Below the pieces are notes generated by a model that saw only the letters and a list, made by a program, of their open reading frames with translations, did no database searches and was not told where the DNA came from. This document shows positions 1 to 8,089 of a stretch of DNA of 52,596 bases, piece by piece. Where the stretch lies: the NCBI GenBank assembly GCA_030611885.1, contig JAUWOY010000019.1, positions 1 through 52,596 on the forward strand. Direction: 5' to 3'. Source of the stretch: Chloroflexota bacterium. GTDB taxonomy: Bacteria > Chloroflexota > Anaerolineae > VGOG01. A program made the translations under genes and the position numbers. Within the stretch, counting starts at the first letter, position 1; every line of letters starts with the position of its first letter.

Positions 1-41
1 TCGCTGATTTCGTGGTACACTCGGAACAGCATCCAGGACAT
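1..41 (-). CDS. Start of the next gene of the first operon (partial)
   Basis: An ATG at 41 on the minus strand is preceded by GAGGTG at a normal distance and opens a frame (MSWMLFRVYHEIS...) that runs off the window edge after 13 codons. It starts 58 bases after the stop of the substrate-binding protein and on the same strand, so it is probably the next gene of that operon. Too little is visible to name a product. Confidence 0.35.
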   Translation of the reverse strand, partial: MSWMLFRVYHEIS

Positions 42-99
42 CTTCGCACCTCGTAGGGGTGATTGATGCTGTCTTGAATACCACATTTTCGTCAAATCG

Positions 100-1806
100 T
101 CAAATCGGCACTTTGAACATGTGTTCTGTCAAACTTGGGTAGATGGGATGTATATAGAAACCCTTGAGATCCGGTGAGTGAGCTATATACTTCTTGCCGT
201 AATACAGAAAGGCGCGAGGGCTATCCTCTATGAGAATCTTCTCGGCTTCTTGATACTTCGCGATGCGCTCCTCCGGATACGCTGCCAAGGTCTCAGCTTC
301 CTCCACCAGCCCATCAAGTTCAGGATTGCAGTACCAAGCAGGGTAGCGTGTTCCCTCATAAGCCTGGACGCACATGCAAAAGCTGAACCAGTCAAAAGGA
401 TCGGGATAATTGGCACCCTTTTTGGTCACGCCCATAGGCATCTCACCCCCACCCGCCAAACCGTAGAAAGCGGCTGGCGCCACCGTTCGAATCTCGACGG
501 TGATACCTATCAAGGAGAGATCCTGCTGCGCCGCCAGGGCTATGATCTGGTATAGTGGCGTTTCCCGGGCGTACAGTTCGGTGGTGAAACCATCTGGATA
601 GCCAGCCTCGGCCAGAAGCTCCTTGGCCTTCACAGGATCGTAATCCCAGCCAATATCGGGATTGTAGCCAGGCGTACCTGGTGGCAGCAACGACCTGGCT
701 GGAACTATGCTGCCTTGTGCTAGTTTGACCAGACGCTCACGGTTGACCGCCATGGCTACCGCTTGACGCACCCGCTTATCGGTGAAAGGCTCCATTTGGG
801 TGTTCATGTCGAGGAACCCTGTTATATATACTGTGCCACTAGTAACGTAACCCTTCCACTTGTCCTCAGTAGTCACGCTAACGAACTCTGCGGGTGGAAT
901 GTCATCGAACATAACGTCAATTTCACCGGCCTCTAGCTTCAAAACCGCCAGCGAAGGATCAAAACCGATCAGGTATTCGATGGCCTCGATGTAGGGCCCC
1001 CTCTCCCCATAGAAATCGTAGTTAGCGGCCAGTGTGAGTTTCTGCCCAGGGATCCACTCCACGAACTTGTACGGTCCGGTACCTACAGGATGCCGGCTGA
1101 ACTCCTCGAGACCCACCTCCTCCACGTATTCCTTGGGCACGATAAGACTGGGACCCACAGCCAGGTTGTTAACGAACACGCCTTGTGGTTTCTGCAAGGT
1201 GATCTGGATGGTGTACTTGTCCAGAACCTTTACGCCCTTCAGGTCGGTGGTCTTGCCATCCAACACATCTTGGGCGCCCAAGACATTCGCCATGAAGCGC
1301 GGTCCCCATGACTTGACCTCAGGGATCAAAGATCGTTCCAAGCTATACTTGACGTCTTCGGCCGTGAGTTCAGATCCGTTGTGGAATTTGATCCCCTTCT
1401 TAATGGGAATAGTGTAGACCAAGCCATCTTCGCTGATTGTGGGGAAGTCAGCAGCGAGGTCCGGATACATGTTACCATCTTTGTCGAACTGGTAGAGCGC
1501 GTTGTACAGTTGGTTGCACACGATCCAGTCCTCAAAGGATACCGCCACATCAGGATCGAAGCTCGGGAAATCGCTTTGTTGGGCAACAATGAGTTTGCCA
1601 CCCTTCTTTGGTTGTGGAGCCACCTCTCCAGGTCGAGGGGTCGGCGTGACCACCTTCTCGACGACCACGGTCTGAACCACTGGCTTCTCGACGACCACCT
1701 CTTTCTCCACTACCTGAGGGGTAGGCGGGGCGCAGGCCGAGAGCACCATGCTGGCAACGACCGTCGCCACAACACACATCATCAGTAGCACTCTTTTGCT
1801 AGACAT
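100..1806 (-). CDS. ABC transporter substrate-binding lipoprotein, family 5 (peptide/opine/nickel type)
   Basis: This 568-residue protein is the extracellular solute receptor of a peptide-type ABC importer. The N-terminus is a lipoprotein signal with lipobox LSAC (Cys about residue 25). A VVEKEVVVEK/TPTP linker of the kind common in Chloroflexota follows. The mature part has the family 5 pattern: a SFEDWIVCNQLYNALY segment, DLAADFPTISEDGLVYTIPI, and IKFHNGSELTAEDVKYSLER near residue 150. I chose the ATG at 1806 because AGGAGG lies just upstream and it gives a compact signal peptide. A second in-frame ATG at 1872 also has a strong AGGAGGAG site and would add a 22-residue pre-sequence. No permease or ATPase gene is visible in the window. 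The neighbouring M55 aminopeptidase suggests peptides or D-amino-acid peptides as ligand; this is inference. Confidence 0.9.
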   Translation of the reverse strand: MSSKRVLLMMCVVATVVASMVLSACAPPTPQVVEKEVVVEKPVVQTVVVEKVVTPTPRPGEVAPQPKKGGKLIVAQQSDFPSFDPDVAVSFEDWIVCNQLYNALYQFDKDGNMYPDLAADFPTISEDGLVYTIPIKKGIKFHNGSELTAEDVKYSLERSLIPEVKSWGPRFMANVLGAQDVLDGKTTDLKGVKVLDKYTIQITLQKPQGVFVNNLAVGPSLIVPKEYVEEVGLEEFSRHPVGTGPYKFVEWIPGQKLTLAANYDFYGERGPYIEAIEYLIGFDPSLAVLKLEAGEIDVMFDDIPPAEFVSVTTEDKWKGYVTSGTVYITGFLDMNTQMEPFTDKRVRQAVAMAVNRERLVKLAQGSIVPARSLLPPGTPGYNPDIGWDYDPVKAKELLAEAGYPDGFTTELYARETPLYQIIALAAQQDLSLIGITVEIRTVAPAAFYGLAGGGEMPMGVTKKGANYPDPFDWFSFCMCVQAYEGTRYPAWYCNPELDGLVEEAETLAAYPEERIAKYQEAEKILIEDSPRAFLYYGKKYIAHSPDLKGFYIHPIYPSLTEHMFKVPI

Positions 1807-1891
1807 TTCTCTCCTCCTAGAGATTCTGCTGGTAAAGATTTTTATCGGTTGTTGGTTAATCTCGCTTATCATCTCTCCTCCTTCAAATAGT

Positions 1892-1927
1892 GTTGGTGCC
1901 AAACCTGGTCTAAGATTTTGCACCAAC
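1892..1927. repeat. Inverted repeat in the leader of the substrate-binding protein gene
   Basis: GTTGGTGC (1892-1899) and GCACCAAC (1920-1927) form a perfect 8-bp inverted repeat with a 20-base loop. It lies about 85-120 bases upstream of the chosen start codon. It could be an operator or an mRNA hairpin; nothing else in the sequence decides this. Confidence 0.4.
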
Positions 1928-2146
1928 GTCAAAATCCTAGACCCCCCTCACGTCCTTTAGTGCATCCTTTTCCTCCTTTCATGTAATATTCTGCCGTTCT
2001 CACGTCGGAGTTCCTGTCCAGAATTGATGAAGTAAACCAGAGTTGTCACATACTCCGATGCATAAGAGAAGCGTTAGTGACAGACTTGAGTGTAAGCTTT
2101 TCTATCCAGCTCACTTTCGAGCCCGGATTACCCACCTTATAGACCT

Positions 2147-3361
2147 TTATAGCTGACCATAGCGTCTCACCGCGCGCACAAACGCATCGACATTTCGCGG
2201 ATTCGTGGTCGGAGGGAGGGGACTCCCGATGCCCGCGATAAAACCACGCGCTCTTTTCCCTGCAGAGATCTGTCTCTTCACTTCTTCCTCAATCATCTCG
2301 GGGGTTCCCTCGGCCATGATTTTGATAGCATCTATATTGCCAAAGATACACGCAACATCTCCTACCCGATCCACAATTTCCTCAATATTGATTTGGAAGG
2401 TCTTCTTACTCTCCTCGAGGGCGATAGCATCCACACCCAGACTGCGAATCAATTCAAGCCGCGGTATGGCATCGCCACAGAAGTAGAGGATAGTGGACAT
2501 GCCCAAAGCCTTGATTTCATTGACGAGGGCCTGCTCATAAGGTAGTGCAAACTCAATGAAATGTTGCGGCGAGATCAAGTCTGCCGAAGCCCGAGTCTCA
2601 ATTATCCACACGCCATGGATCCCCAGCTTTGCAAGGCCCTTCAGGAACTCCATACTCTGAGCCATCTTGCGCTCCATGATGCGGTGCAACAGGTCAGGGC
2701 GATCATAGATCATCATCATGCAGCCAGCGAAACCGGTTACATAATACACGTTCGAAAAGGGTGCTATGACGCTAGTGTGGAGAAAGTACCTCTCTCCGTA
2801 GTCTTCAACAATTTGCCTTGGTAGCTCAAACACGCCGTGAGACATCAATTCGTCCGTGGTCATGATCGAGATGGCCGCATCGACATCTGCAAGACTACTG
2901 AGTTCTCCCGAAAGGTCCCACAGGCTTCGCTTCTCATCCGCTGATTCATGTCCGGGCAGTTCGTGGGTCCCCATTCCTGGGCTTAGGACAATCGAGAGAG
3001 AGTCTTTAAATGAGAGGCGTTGTTGATTCCTACAGTCAACGAAGAAGTAGTCCGCGCCAACACGTTCTACGTAGTGGTTTCTAGCCCACTCATAGGAGGA
3101 GCCCCTTGATAGCACACAGAGCCAGTCAAAGGTCTCTTCAAAAATTCCAAGTGCCTGACAAAACGCATTGGCCCTGAAATTGGTGTCTTCATCATGGTCA
3201 ATAGATAAGCGCGTCTGCTTGCCAATCCGTCGGCGATACTGTTCCAAGTAATACCTACCCATGAAATTCTCTAAATAGAGATTGAGGTAACATGGTGCTG
3301 CGGGCACCATGTCTGGCTTTCCACCTTTCAGAGCCTCTAACATTCTTTGTTTAGAGTTCAT
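2147..3361 (-). CDS. Uroporphyrinogen decarboxylase (UroD/MtaA superfamily) protein
   Basis: This 404-residue protein belongs to the UroD superfamily, which contains heme-pathway HemE and also methylcobamide:thiol methyltransferases (MtaA, MtbA, CmuA). The start MNSKQRMLEALKGGKPDMVP matches the family opening, and the C-terminal half carries YFCGDAIPRLELIRSLGVD followed by a VDAIALEE strand. In the methyltransferase branch the equivalent motif is usually HxCG with a zinc-binding His; here the position reads YFCG (about residue 293), so the usual zinc site is incomplete. The ATG at 3361 was chosen for its CGGAGA ribosome site; a start at 3397 would add 12 residues. It lies 57 bases downstream of the M55 peptidase gene in an Lrp-headed cluster, so a catabolic or methyl-transfer role fits better than heme synthesis. 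The exact reaction is unknown. Confidence 0.75.
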   Translation of the reverse strand: MNSKQRMLEALKGGKPDMVPAAPCYLNLYLENFMGRYYLEQYRRRIGKQTRLSIDHDEDTNFRANAFCQALGIFEETFDWLCVLSRGSSYEWARNHYVERVGADYFFVDCRNQQRLSFKDSLSIVLSPGMGTHELPGHESADEKRSLWDLSGELSSLADVDAAISIMTTDELMSHGVFELPRQIVEDYGERYFLHTSVIAPFSNVYYVTGFAGCMMMIYDRPDLLHRIMERKMAQSMEFLKGLAKLGIHGVWIIETRASADLISPQHFIEFALPYEQALVNEIKALGMSTILYFCGDAIPRLELIRSLGVDAIALEESKKTFQINIEEIVDRVGDVACIFGNIDAIKIMAEGTPEMIEEEVKRQISAGKRARGFIAGIGSPLPPTTNPRNVDAFVRAVRRYGQL

Positions 3362-3418
3362 ACTGTCTCCGGCGGGTTGTATCACCAATGACATCACGCT
3401 TCCAAGATGATGCCCCGT

Positions 3419-4252
3419 TCACTTTCGAGGGTAAGATACATAACAGATCGCTCGGAAAGCAGCGTGTGCTTTCATGAAATCTTCAGCATCGTAGGCGACT
3501 GTATCTTTGTCAATTCTTCTTACACCAGGAATGACCGTTAGCTTATAGGCTAAAGAGGGGTCAATAACAGATACCTCAAGGCGCACAGGGGGTTCGAACG
3601 TGAAGGATTTGAATTCGTCCACTCCCTGGACCGCGCGCTTGGCAGCCATTTTTATTAGTTCCAGTGCTTTTTTGTGAGCTATACAACGAGCTACATAGCG
3701 ATCAATAGCGTATTTCACTACTGCTGTCTCCACGCCGGGCAGCCAACTTTCAACCTCGGCACAAATGCGGTCGTCGCCACTAATCATCCCGACAGGTACA
3801 CCGAACGATCCGGCGATGGCTGCGCCAATCCTGGCTTCACTGACTTCAATGCCATTGAAGCGCACAGCTAAGAACGAAACGCTAGAGTAGGTATGGCTTA
3901 AGATACCGGGCCAATCTCGGGACTGTGCGTGATATCCAATCAGTAGAACCAGGTCGAAAGACTCATCTAGGCCCTGCATGATCAACCTTGGACGATGCCC
4001 ACTGCGTGTACCACGCACAAGATCGGCTGCGGGATGTAGTTCCTCGTAGAGAACATTCAAATACTGCCCATGGCAATCAGCAACAAGAATCTCGCTAGCG
4101 CCACCCTCCAGGGCGCCCTCAATAGCCGCATTGACATCCAGTGTCAAACGTCTTCTCGCAGCTTGATAATGTCGACCGTCCTCAGGGCTGCATTCCCTCC
4201 AGCCAACAACCCCAGAAACACCCTCAAGATCTGTCGAAATGAAAACCTTCAT
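3419..4252 (-). CDS. M55 family D-aminopeptidase (DppA-like)
   Basis: This 277-residue protein matches zinc-dependent D-aminopeptidases of family M55, typified by Bacillus DppA, which releases N-terminal D-amino acids from peptides. It opens with MKVFISTDLEGVSGV, giving the paired acidic ligands D8 and E10. H61 (ADCHG) and H108 (GYHA) fit the conserved histidines, H120 (LSHTYSS) fits the proposed catalytic His, and E139 (NGIEVSE) the last ligand. These assignments are by motif, not alignment. The ATG at 4252 has AGGAGAGG upstream and gives the canonical family N-terminus, whereas the longest frame would add 30 unrelated residues. DppA is usually encoded with a peptide importer, and the substrate-binding lipoprotein two genes downstream repeats that arrangement. 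Confidence 0.85.
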   Translation of the reverse strand: MKVFISTDLEGVSGVVGWRECSPEDGRHYQAARRRLTLDVNAAIEGALEGGASEILVADCHGQYLNVLYEELHPAADLVRGTRSGHRPRLIMQGLDESFDLVLLIGYHAQSRDWPGILSHTYSSVSFLAVRFNGIEVSEARIGAAIAGSFGVPVGMISGDDRICAEVESWLPGVETAVVKYAIDRYVARCIAHKKALELIKMAAKRAVQGVDEFKSFTFEPPVRLEVSVIDPSLAYKLTVIPGVRRIDKDTVAYDAEDFMKAHAAFRAICYVSYPRK

Positions 4253-4439
4253 AACTGCCTCTCCTTTATAGCAACTATCTGAGCGTATCCAATGGATAAG
4301 ACTATTTACGATTCCGTCTTGTGCCATCATAGGCGCAGACATTCTGCATCAGTAGCGCCTGGTTTCACCCAAGCAGAAGGGGGCGAGTGGTTCCGGACAT
4401 ACGCTACACCGGTCATGAATGCTGATAGCATTATTTGTC

Positions 4440-4940
4440 CTACTTTTGGTCTTCGTCGTCTGTCTGGCAATAGACCACTTTTGGTACCTTCCAGTTGTAG
4501 GTGAACTTGAGCGCAAACGGGAGGAGGTAGGTCTGCGTCCGACGAACACCGGGAATCCCCTGTACTTCGTTGAGTACAAATTCGTACAATTCATCCACGG
4601 CCCTGGCCACAACTTGGATGCTGATGTCCCGATCCCCTGTTGCAGCGCTGGCGTAGCTCACAGAGTCCAGTTTTGCCAAATGTTGTACAATGTCGGGGAT
4701 CGAGCCTGCCTCAGCCTCTATCAGGACGTCCGCCATCACAGTGTAACCCAGAGGTTTGGGATGTACCACAGCAGTGATGGAAATCACACCTTCCCGCACC
4801 AGCCGCTCCATACGATAGCGAGCCATACGCGGGGTTAATCCCTCCACCTGGCTGGCAATGTCAACGGCGGACGTGCGACCATCTTGTTGAAGCAGGTCAA
4901 TAATCGCGGCGTCAATTGCATCAATCTTGATCTGATCCAT
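4440..4940 (-). CDS. Lrp/AsnC family transcriptional regulator
   Basis: This 166-residue protein has an N-terminal winged helix-turn-helix (MDQIKIDAIDAAIIDLLQQ onward, with a GLTPRMARYRMERLVREGVI recognition region). A RAM/AsnC ligand domain follows (VMADVLIEAEAGSIPDIVQH, then SYASAATGDRDISIQV). Proteins of this family sense amino acids and often repress or activate adjacent catabolic genes and themselves. The start at 4940 was chosen because it gives the normal family N-terminus and places the start about 43 bases after the predicted transcription start; its ribosome site is weak. It heads a minus-strand cluster with the M55 peptidase, UroD-family protein and substrate-binding protein, although a 187-base gap follows it. 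A second Lrp protein heads the 13-kb cluster ending at 49363. Confidence 0.9.
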   Translation of the reverse strand: MDQIKIDAIDAAIIDLLQQDGRTSAVDIASQVEGLTPRMARYRMERLVREGVISITAVVHPKPLGYTVMADVLIEAEAGSIPDIVQHLAKLDSVSYASAATGDRDISIQVVARAVDELYEFVLNEVQGIPGVRRTQTYLLPFALKFTYNWKVPKVVYCQTDDEDQK

Positions 4941-4982
4941 TCTCACTCTTTGTCGGTAGGTTGCCAAAGACAGGTCCCAAAT

Positions 4983-5002
4983 TTTGTGTATTATACCACA
5001 AA
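4983..5002. promoter_or_regulatory. Palindrome over the -10 of the first lrp gene (candidate operator)
   Basis: TTTGTG (4983-4988) and CACAAA (4997-5002) form a perfect 6-bp inverted repeat whose 8-base centre contains the -10 hexamer. Lrp/AsnC proteins commonly bind such short palindromes near their own promoters, so autoregulation is a reasonable inference. Confidence 0.5.
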
Positions 5003-5018
5003 TGTTGTTTCTTGTCAA
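4990..5018 (-). promoter_or_regulatory. Sigma-70 type promoter of the first lrp gene
   Basis: On the minus strand TTGACA (5013-5018) is followed after exactly 17 bases by TATAAT (4990-4995). Both hexamers match the consensus perfectly. Transcription should begin near 4983, leaving a leader of about 43 bases before the ATG at 4940. Confidence 0.85.
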
Positions 5019-5098
5019 GTCTTCTGAATTTTTTTTCTGTTTTTTACAAAATATTGCCTAGCGCAGGCTGAAACGGAAAGCATAGCCGGGCATAGGGT

Positions 5099-5438
5099 TG
5101 GCCCATCAACCACATCCCCGCTGAGCTGTGCAAGGTGCAACCCTCGGGTATGGAGATGCTGATGGTGAGCGAGAGCATCGGCTTTTCGACCTCGGCAGAT
5201 TACACCACCGAGGAACTGCTGCTGTACTTGAGCAACGGTCAGCGAGTCATCCTGGCTGAGTCTGGTCATATGGACTACGACAGCCTACAACCGGAAGTGT
5301 ACGAACGCCGATCAGGTGACCAACCCCGTCTATGCCCTGGCTGACCCCAACAGGTTGGGCCAGATAGCCTGGCTGACACAATCTGTGAGCTTTGTGAAAT
5401 TCTTCCGCTGCGTAGCGGGCTCGATGGAGTATTCGTAG
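5099..5438 (+). pseudogene. 3' fragment of an alpha/beta-hydrolase gene, frameshifted
   Basis: An in-frame stop near 5091 is followed by an open stretch encoding ...MEMLMVSESIGFST..., then YLSNGQRVILAESGHMDYDS and LQPEVYER. This resembles the end of an alpha/beta hydrolase, where the catalytic His lies in a GHMD-type motif. The frame breaks near 5310; the next frame continues NADQVTNPVYALADPNRLGQ to a stop at 5438. No start, no nucleophile region and no complete domain remain. It runs into the convergent 3' end of the metallopeptidase gene. The family assignment rests on a short segment and is tentative. Confidence 0.45.
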
Positions 5439-7423
5439 CTGGCCAGTTCGGTGGTGACTGGGGCTAGAGCCGAGACAACCAGCACGGCCCCCTCTACCCC
5501 TTTCCCCAGGTGCTCCACCACCAGGCGGCCGCTCTGAGCCTCGTCCAGATCCATGCGCCGCACCCTCACGTCTGGGCCGAGTTCGATGAGCTGCACCAGA
5601 AATCGCTGAGGCAAGATGTTGTCGGTGCGGATGAATCCCTCGGCTGCCCACTGCCCATCGCTCTCGGCGTCGTCAGAATAGCCCAGCTCGGGGATGGCGA
5701 TGTCATCTACGCAGAAGCCAACCCGGTTCACGGCGCCGTCGGTGATGTATTCGAATCGCAGCAGAATCTCCTGGCCAATGTAGGCGTTTAGATCAATCTC
5801 CTCCTCAACCCAGTCAGGGGCCTCGTCAGCGGACGCCTGCGATTTCCCCGTGTAGGCCTGGCCAAAGCTGTTGCCGTTGGGATTGGAGTCGGTAGTGTAC
5901 TGACCTTTCAGGATATCCCAGGTCTGGCCGCCATCGGTTGAAACCTCAATGTAGGCGTAGTCCCAGTCCTCCTCGATGTCATACCAGAGCCAGGCTTCCA
6001 GGGTGGCTTGCGACAGCCCCGTCAGGTCAAAGGCCCGGGTCAGAGTCATATTGCTATTGTCGCCGCGATTAGACCACCAGAGGTACTTTCCGCTGTGAGG
6101 ATCGTTGGGAATCAGCTTCACTTCTGTTGAGCCGGCGAATGTGAGGGCCAAATCTCCCTCCCCTCGCAGCTCGACGTAGTCCGCCCCATACTGGTGGACG
6201 GTGGTGGCGCGCTGGGCAGGATAGTCAGCGTGGATCTGGTCGAGATAAGCTGGGCCGACGGCCAGGTCTCGGTAGCCGTAGCGGCCATCGGCCAGCTCGG
6301 TATCATCGAGATAGTTGGCGATCAGCCAGTCGGCGAAGACGTCGTCGAAGGTCAGCCCGTGCTCAGCCAGAATGGCCTCGAAGCCGGTTGTGCCATTGGC
6401 CTGGTGCGAGACCACCCTGCGAACAGCCTGATCGCCGAATCGCTCCAAGAAATAGGCTGCGAAGAGGAAGCTGGCTCCGTAGCTAGTCGCCGTCTGGCCA
6501 GGGCTGCCAGGCCAAGACGTGAGTTGCGTATCGGGGGTGCGGCTGAAAGCGCGATCAATTCCTCTCCCAGCATAGCCGTTGAGATGAGAAGCCAACTCCG
6601 AGAAGCCCTCATTTACCCAGGTATCCTCATCGCGATCAACCGCCCAGTGGATCATGTGCTGGAACTCGTGAGCCAGGACGCTCTCGTACGAGTCTGTGCC
6701 CGGCTGTAACCTGTCCGCGTTAATGTAGAACATCTCTCGCTCATTGGAGTAGGGGTTAACCAGTTTGGAGTACTCGTCGGTGTCTAAGTAGTAGCCATAT
6801 ACCGAGGCCCCCAGCCCACTGGTCTGGAGTATGTGAATGTGAGGGTCATTGTCTACGCCCGGCGTCCACTCGCTTCCGAAGAACTGCCGGTTGGTGGGAT
6901 AGATATGGCTTTCGAAACGCTCGGCCGATCTTTTCAGGGCCTCCTGATCGAAACTGGCACCTTCCTCCACCCACAGGTAGAGGTGAGGCGTCAGATAGCT
7001 AAGGGTAGCTGTGGTGGTATGGTTAGTCGTAGTGTCTACGTTTGCTACCCAAAAGACATCTTTGTCGCCCACGGCGTAGTGAGGTGGGGTGTCGTTTACC
7101 ACCAGGGGGATGGGCTGGTCCAACTTCTTCAGGCGAGTGGTGAGAGCCAGGAGGTCCCGTTCCGGAATCGAGGTTTCAGCCAAAAGCTCTTCGGTGGAGC
7201 GCTCGGCTGGGGATGCAGGCGTGGGTGTGGGGGTGACGACGGGCACGGGAGTGGGCGTGGGTGCGGGGATGACCACGGGCACGGGGGTTGGCGTAGAGGT
7301 GGTCAGGAACTCATCTAGCTGGGGTGCGAGCAGCACTACCGTCCCCAAGAGTAGCAGGTTCAGGCAGCAACAGAGAGAGAGTACGATGGCGACTATGAGG
7401 GGTATGATCGAGCGGTTATCCAA
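5330..7423 (-). CDS. Membrane-anchored or secreted zinc metallopeptidase with C-terminal MAM-like domain
   Basis: This 697-residue protein has an N-terminal hydrophobic segment (about residues 8-34, with CCC), a TPTPVPVV linker and a peptidase domain. HEFQHMIHW (about residues 251-259) followed by VNEGFSELA gives the HExxH plus downstream Glu of a gluzincin-type peptidase. The closest families are immune inhibitor A (M6) or hyicolysin (M30). The region after residue 430 (TRAFDLTGLSQATLEAWLWY, later VGFCVDDIAIPELGY) resembles the MAM-like domain of immune-inhibitor-A proteins. The start is TTG at 7423 with AAAGGAAA upstream, 12 bases after the THEP1 stop, so the two are probably cotranscribed. 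The last 25 residues or so (KNFTKLTDCVSQ onward) overlap the hydrolase remnant and look like read-through past the original end near IEPATQR. Confidence 0.8.
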   Translation of the reverse strand: MDNRSIIPLIVAIVLSLCCCLNLLLLGTVVLLAPQLDEFLTTSTPTPVPVVIPAPTPTPVPVVTPTPTPASPAERSTEELLAETSIPERDLLALTTRLKKLDQPIPLVVNDTPPHYAVGDKDVFWVANVDTTTNHTTTATLSYLTPHLYLWVEEGASFDQEALKRSAERFESHIYPTNRQFFGSEWTPGVDNDPHIHILQTSGLGASVYGYYLDTDEYSKLVNPYSNEREMFYINADRLQPGTDSYESVLAHEFQHMIHWAVDRDEDTWVNEGFSELASHLNGYAGRGIDRAFSRTPDTQLTSWPGSPGQTATSYGASFLFAAYFLERFGDQAVRRVVSHQANGTTGFEAILAEHGLTFDDVFADWLIANYLDDTELADGRYGYRDLAVGPAYLDQIHADYPAQRATTVHQYGADYVELRGEGDLALTFAGSTEVKLIPNDPHSGKYLWWSNRGDNSNMTLTRAFDLTGLSQATLEAWLWYDIEEDWDYAYIEVSTDGGQTWDILKGQYTTDSNPNGNSFGQAYTGKSQASADEAPDWVEEEIDLNAYIGQEILLRFEYITDGAVNRVGFCVDDIAIPELGYSDDAESDGQWAAEGFIRTDNILPQRFLVQLIELGPDVRVRRMDLDEAQSGRLVVEHLGKGVEGAVLVVSALAPVTTELASYEYSIEPATQRKNFTKLTDCVSQAIWPNLLGSARA

Positions 7424-7435
7424 GATGCGTTTCCT

Positions 7436-7948
7436 TTACTCGAGCGAATCCAGAACCTGCTGGGCTATTTCATCGCGATTGGCTTGGGTGACCTCGATAA
7501 CGGTTACCTGGGGCAAAGCCTTGACGCGGTCGGCCCAGGGGTGAGAACTCAGGGTGATGGTCCCCAGGACGGGCTTATCGCTGTGGACGGCTTCCCATAC
7601 CGCATCCTTGAAAGCCTGGGAGAAAAGCTCCATCTTGCCGATCTCGTCAATGACCACGTAGTCCTTCTGGGCGATGGCCTCTTGGATAGCCGCCACGCCG
7701 ATGCCCTCCAGGTCGGCCAGGTTGACCCCGTATTTACTAACCCGCATCCGGCTCTTGATGCCCACGTGGGCCAGAACGCCCTCCTGGCCATCCAGGGTCA
7801 CGATCCTGAACCCTTGCCGACGGCCTCGCTCCCTCATCTCCTCGGTATAAAAGCCGCCCGCCCGGCCAGGCAGCATTTTCACCACGTCCTTGATGATAGT
7901 CGTTTTGCCCACCCGAGGCCGGCCAGTCAACAGAATAGTCTTGCCCAT
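7436..7948 (-). CDS. Nucleoside-triphosphatase of the THEP1 family
   Basis: This 170-residue P-loop NTPase has MGKTILLTGRPRVGKTTIIK at its N-terminus (Walker A about residues 9-16) and VVIDEIGKMELFS (about residues 97-109) as Walker B with the conserved EIGKMEL signature of THEP1 enzymes. Family members hydrolyse ATP, GTP and other NTPs in vitro; the cellular role is unsettled. The ATG at 7948 gives the canonical N-terminus. No ribosome site precedes it, and the predicted -10 hexamer lies only nine bases upstream, so translation may be near-leaderless. It is followed closely by the metallopeptidase gene and is divergent from the methyltransferase at 8090. Confidence 0.85.
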   Translation of the reverse strand: MGKTILLTGRPRVGKTTIIKDVVKMLPGRAGGFYTEEMRERGRRQGFRIVTLDGQEGVLAHVGIKSRMRVSKYGVNLADLEGIGVAAIQEAIAQKDYVVIDEIGKMELFSQAFKDAVWEAVHSDKPVLGTITLSSHPWADRVKALPQVTVIEVTQANRDEIAQQVLDSLE

Positions 7949-7957
7949 GATGGGGTC

Positions 7958-7985
7958 AGTATACCACAGATTGACGACATTGCAA
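7958..7985 (-). promoter_or_regulatory. Promoter of the THEP1 gene (near-leaderless)
   Basis: On the minus strand TTGCAA (7980-7985) is followed after 16 bases by TATACT (7958-7963). The predicted transcription start falls almost on the ATG at 7948, consistent with the absence of a ribosome binding site. Confidence 0.55.
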
Positions 7986-8018
7986 GCTTCGGCAAACACT
8001 GGCCTCGGCCCGCACAAT

Positions 8019-8046
8019 TTGAGCTTTTGATAGGGTGTGATATAAT
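8019..8046 (+). promoter_or_regulatory. Promoter of the methyltransferase gene
   Basis: TTGAGC (8019-8024), a 16-base spacer and a perfect TATAAT (8041-8046) precede the gene starting at 8090. The predicted start of transcription is near 8053, so the parS-like palindrome at 8063 would lie in the leader. Confidence 0.6.
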
Positions 8047-8062
8047 ATGAGGCGAGAAAAAT

Positions 8063-8078
8063 CGTTTCACGTGAAACA
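8063..8078. other. parS-like centromere site
   Basis: The 16-mer CGTTTCACGTGAAACA matches the bacterial parS consensus TGTTTCACGTGAAACA at 15 of 16 positions and contains the full 14-base palindrome GTTTCACGTGAAAC. ParB proteins bind such sites, which cluster around replication origins. dnaN, recF and rsmG lie 6-10 kb away, which supports the reading; rsmG is often next to parAB in other bacteria. No parA or parB gene is in the window. Confidence 0.75.
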
Positions 8079-8089
8079 TTCCGAGGGCT

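Noticed and set aside
480..510. A GTTCGAATC-like string suggesting a tRNA T-arm
   Set aside because: It lies inside the substrate-binding protein gene and no cloverleaf arms flank it. No tRNA or rRNA gene was found in the window.
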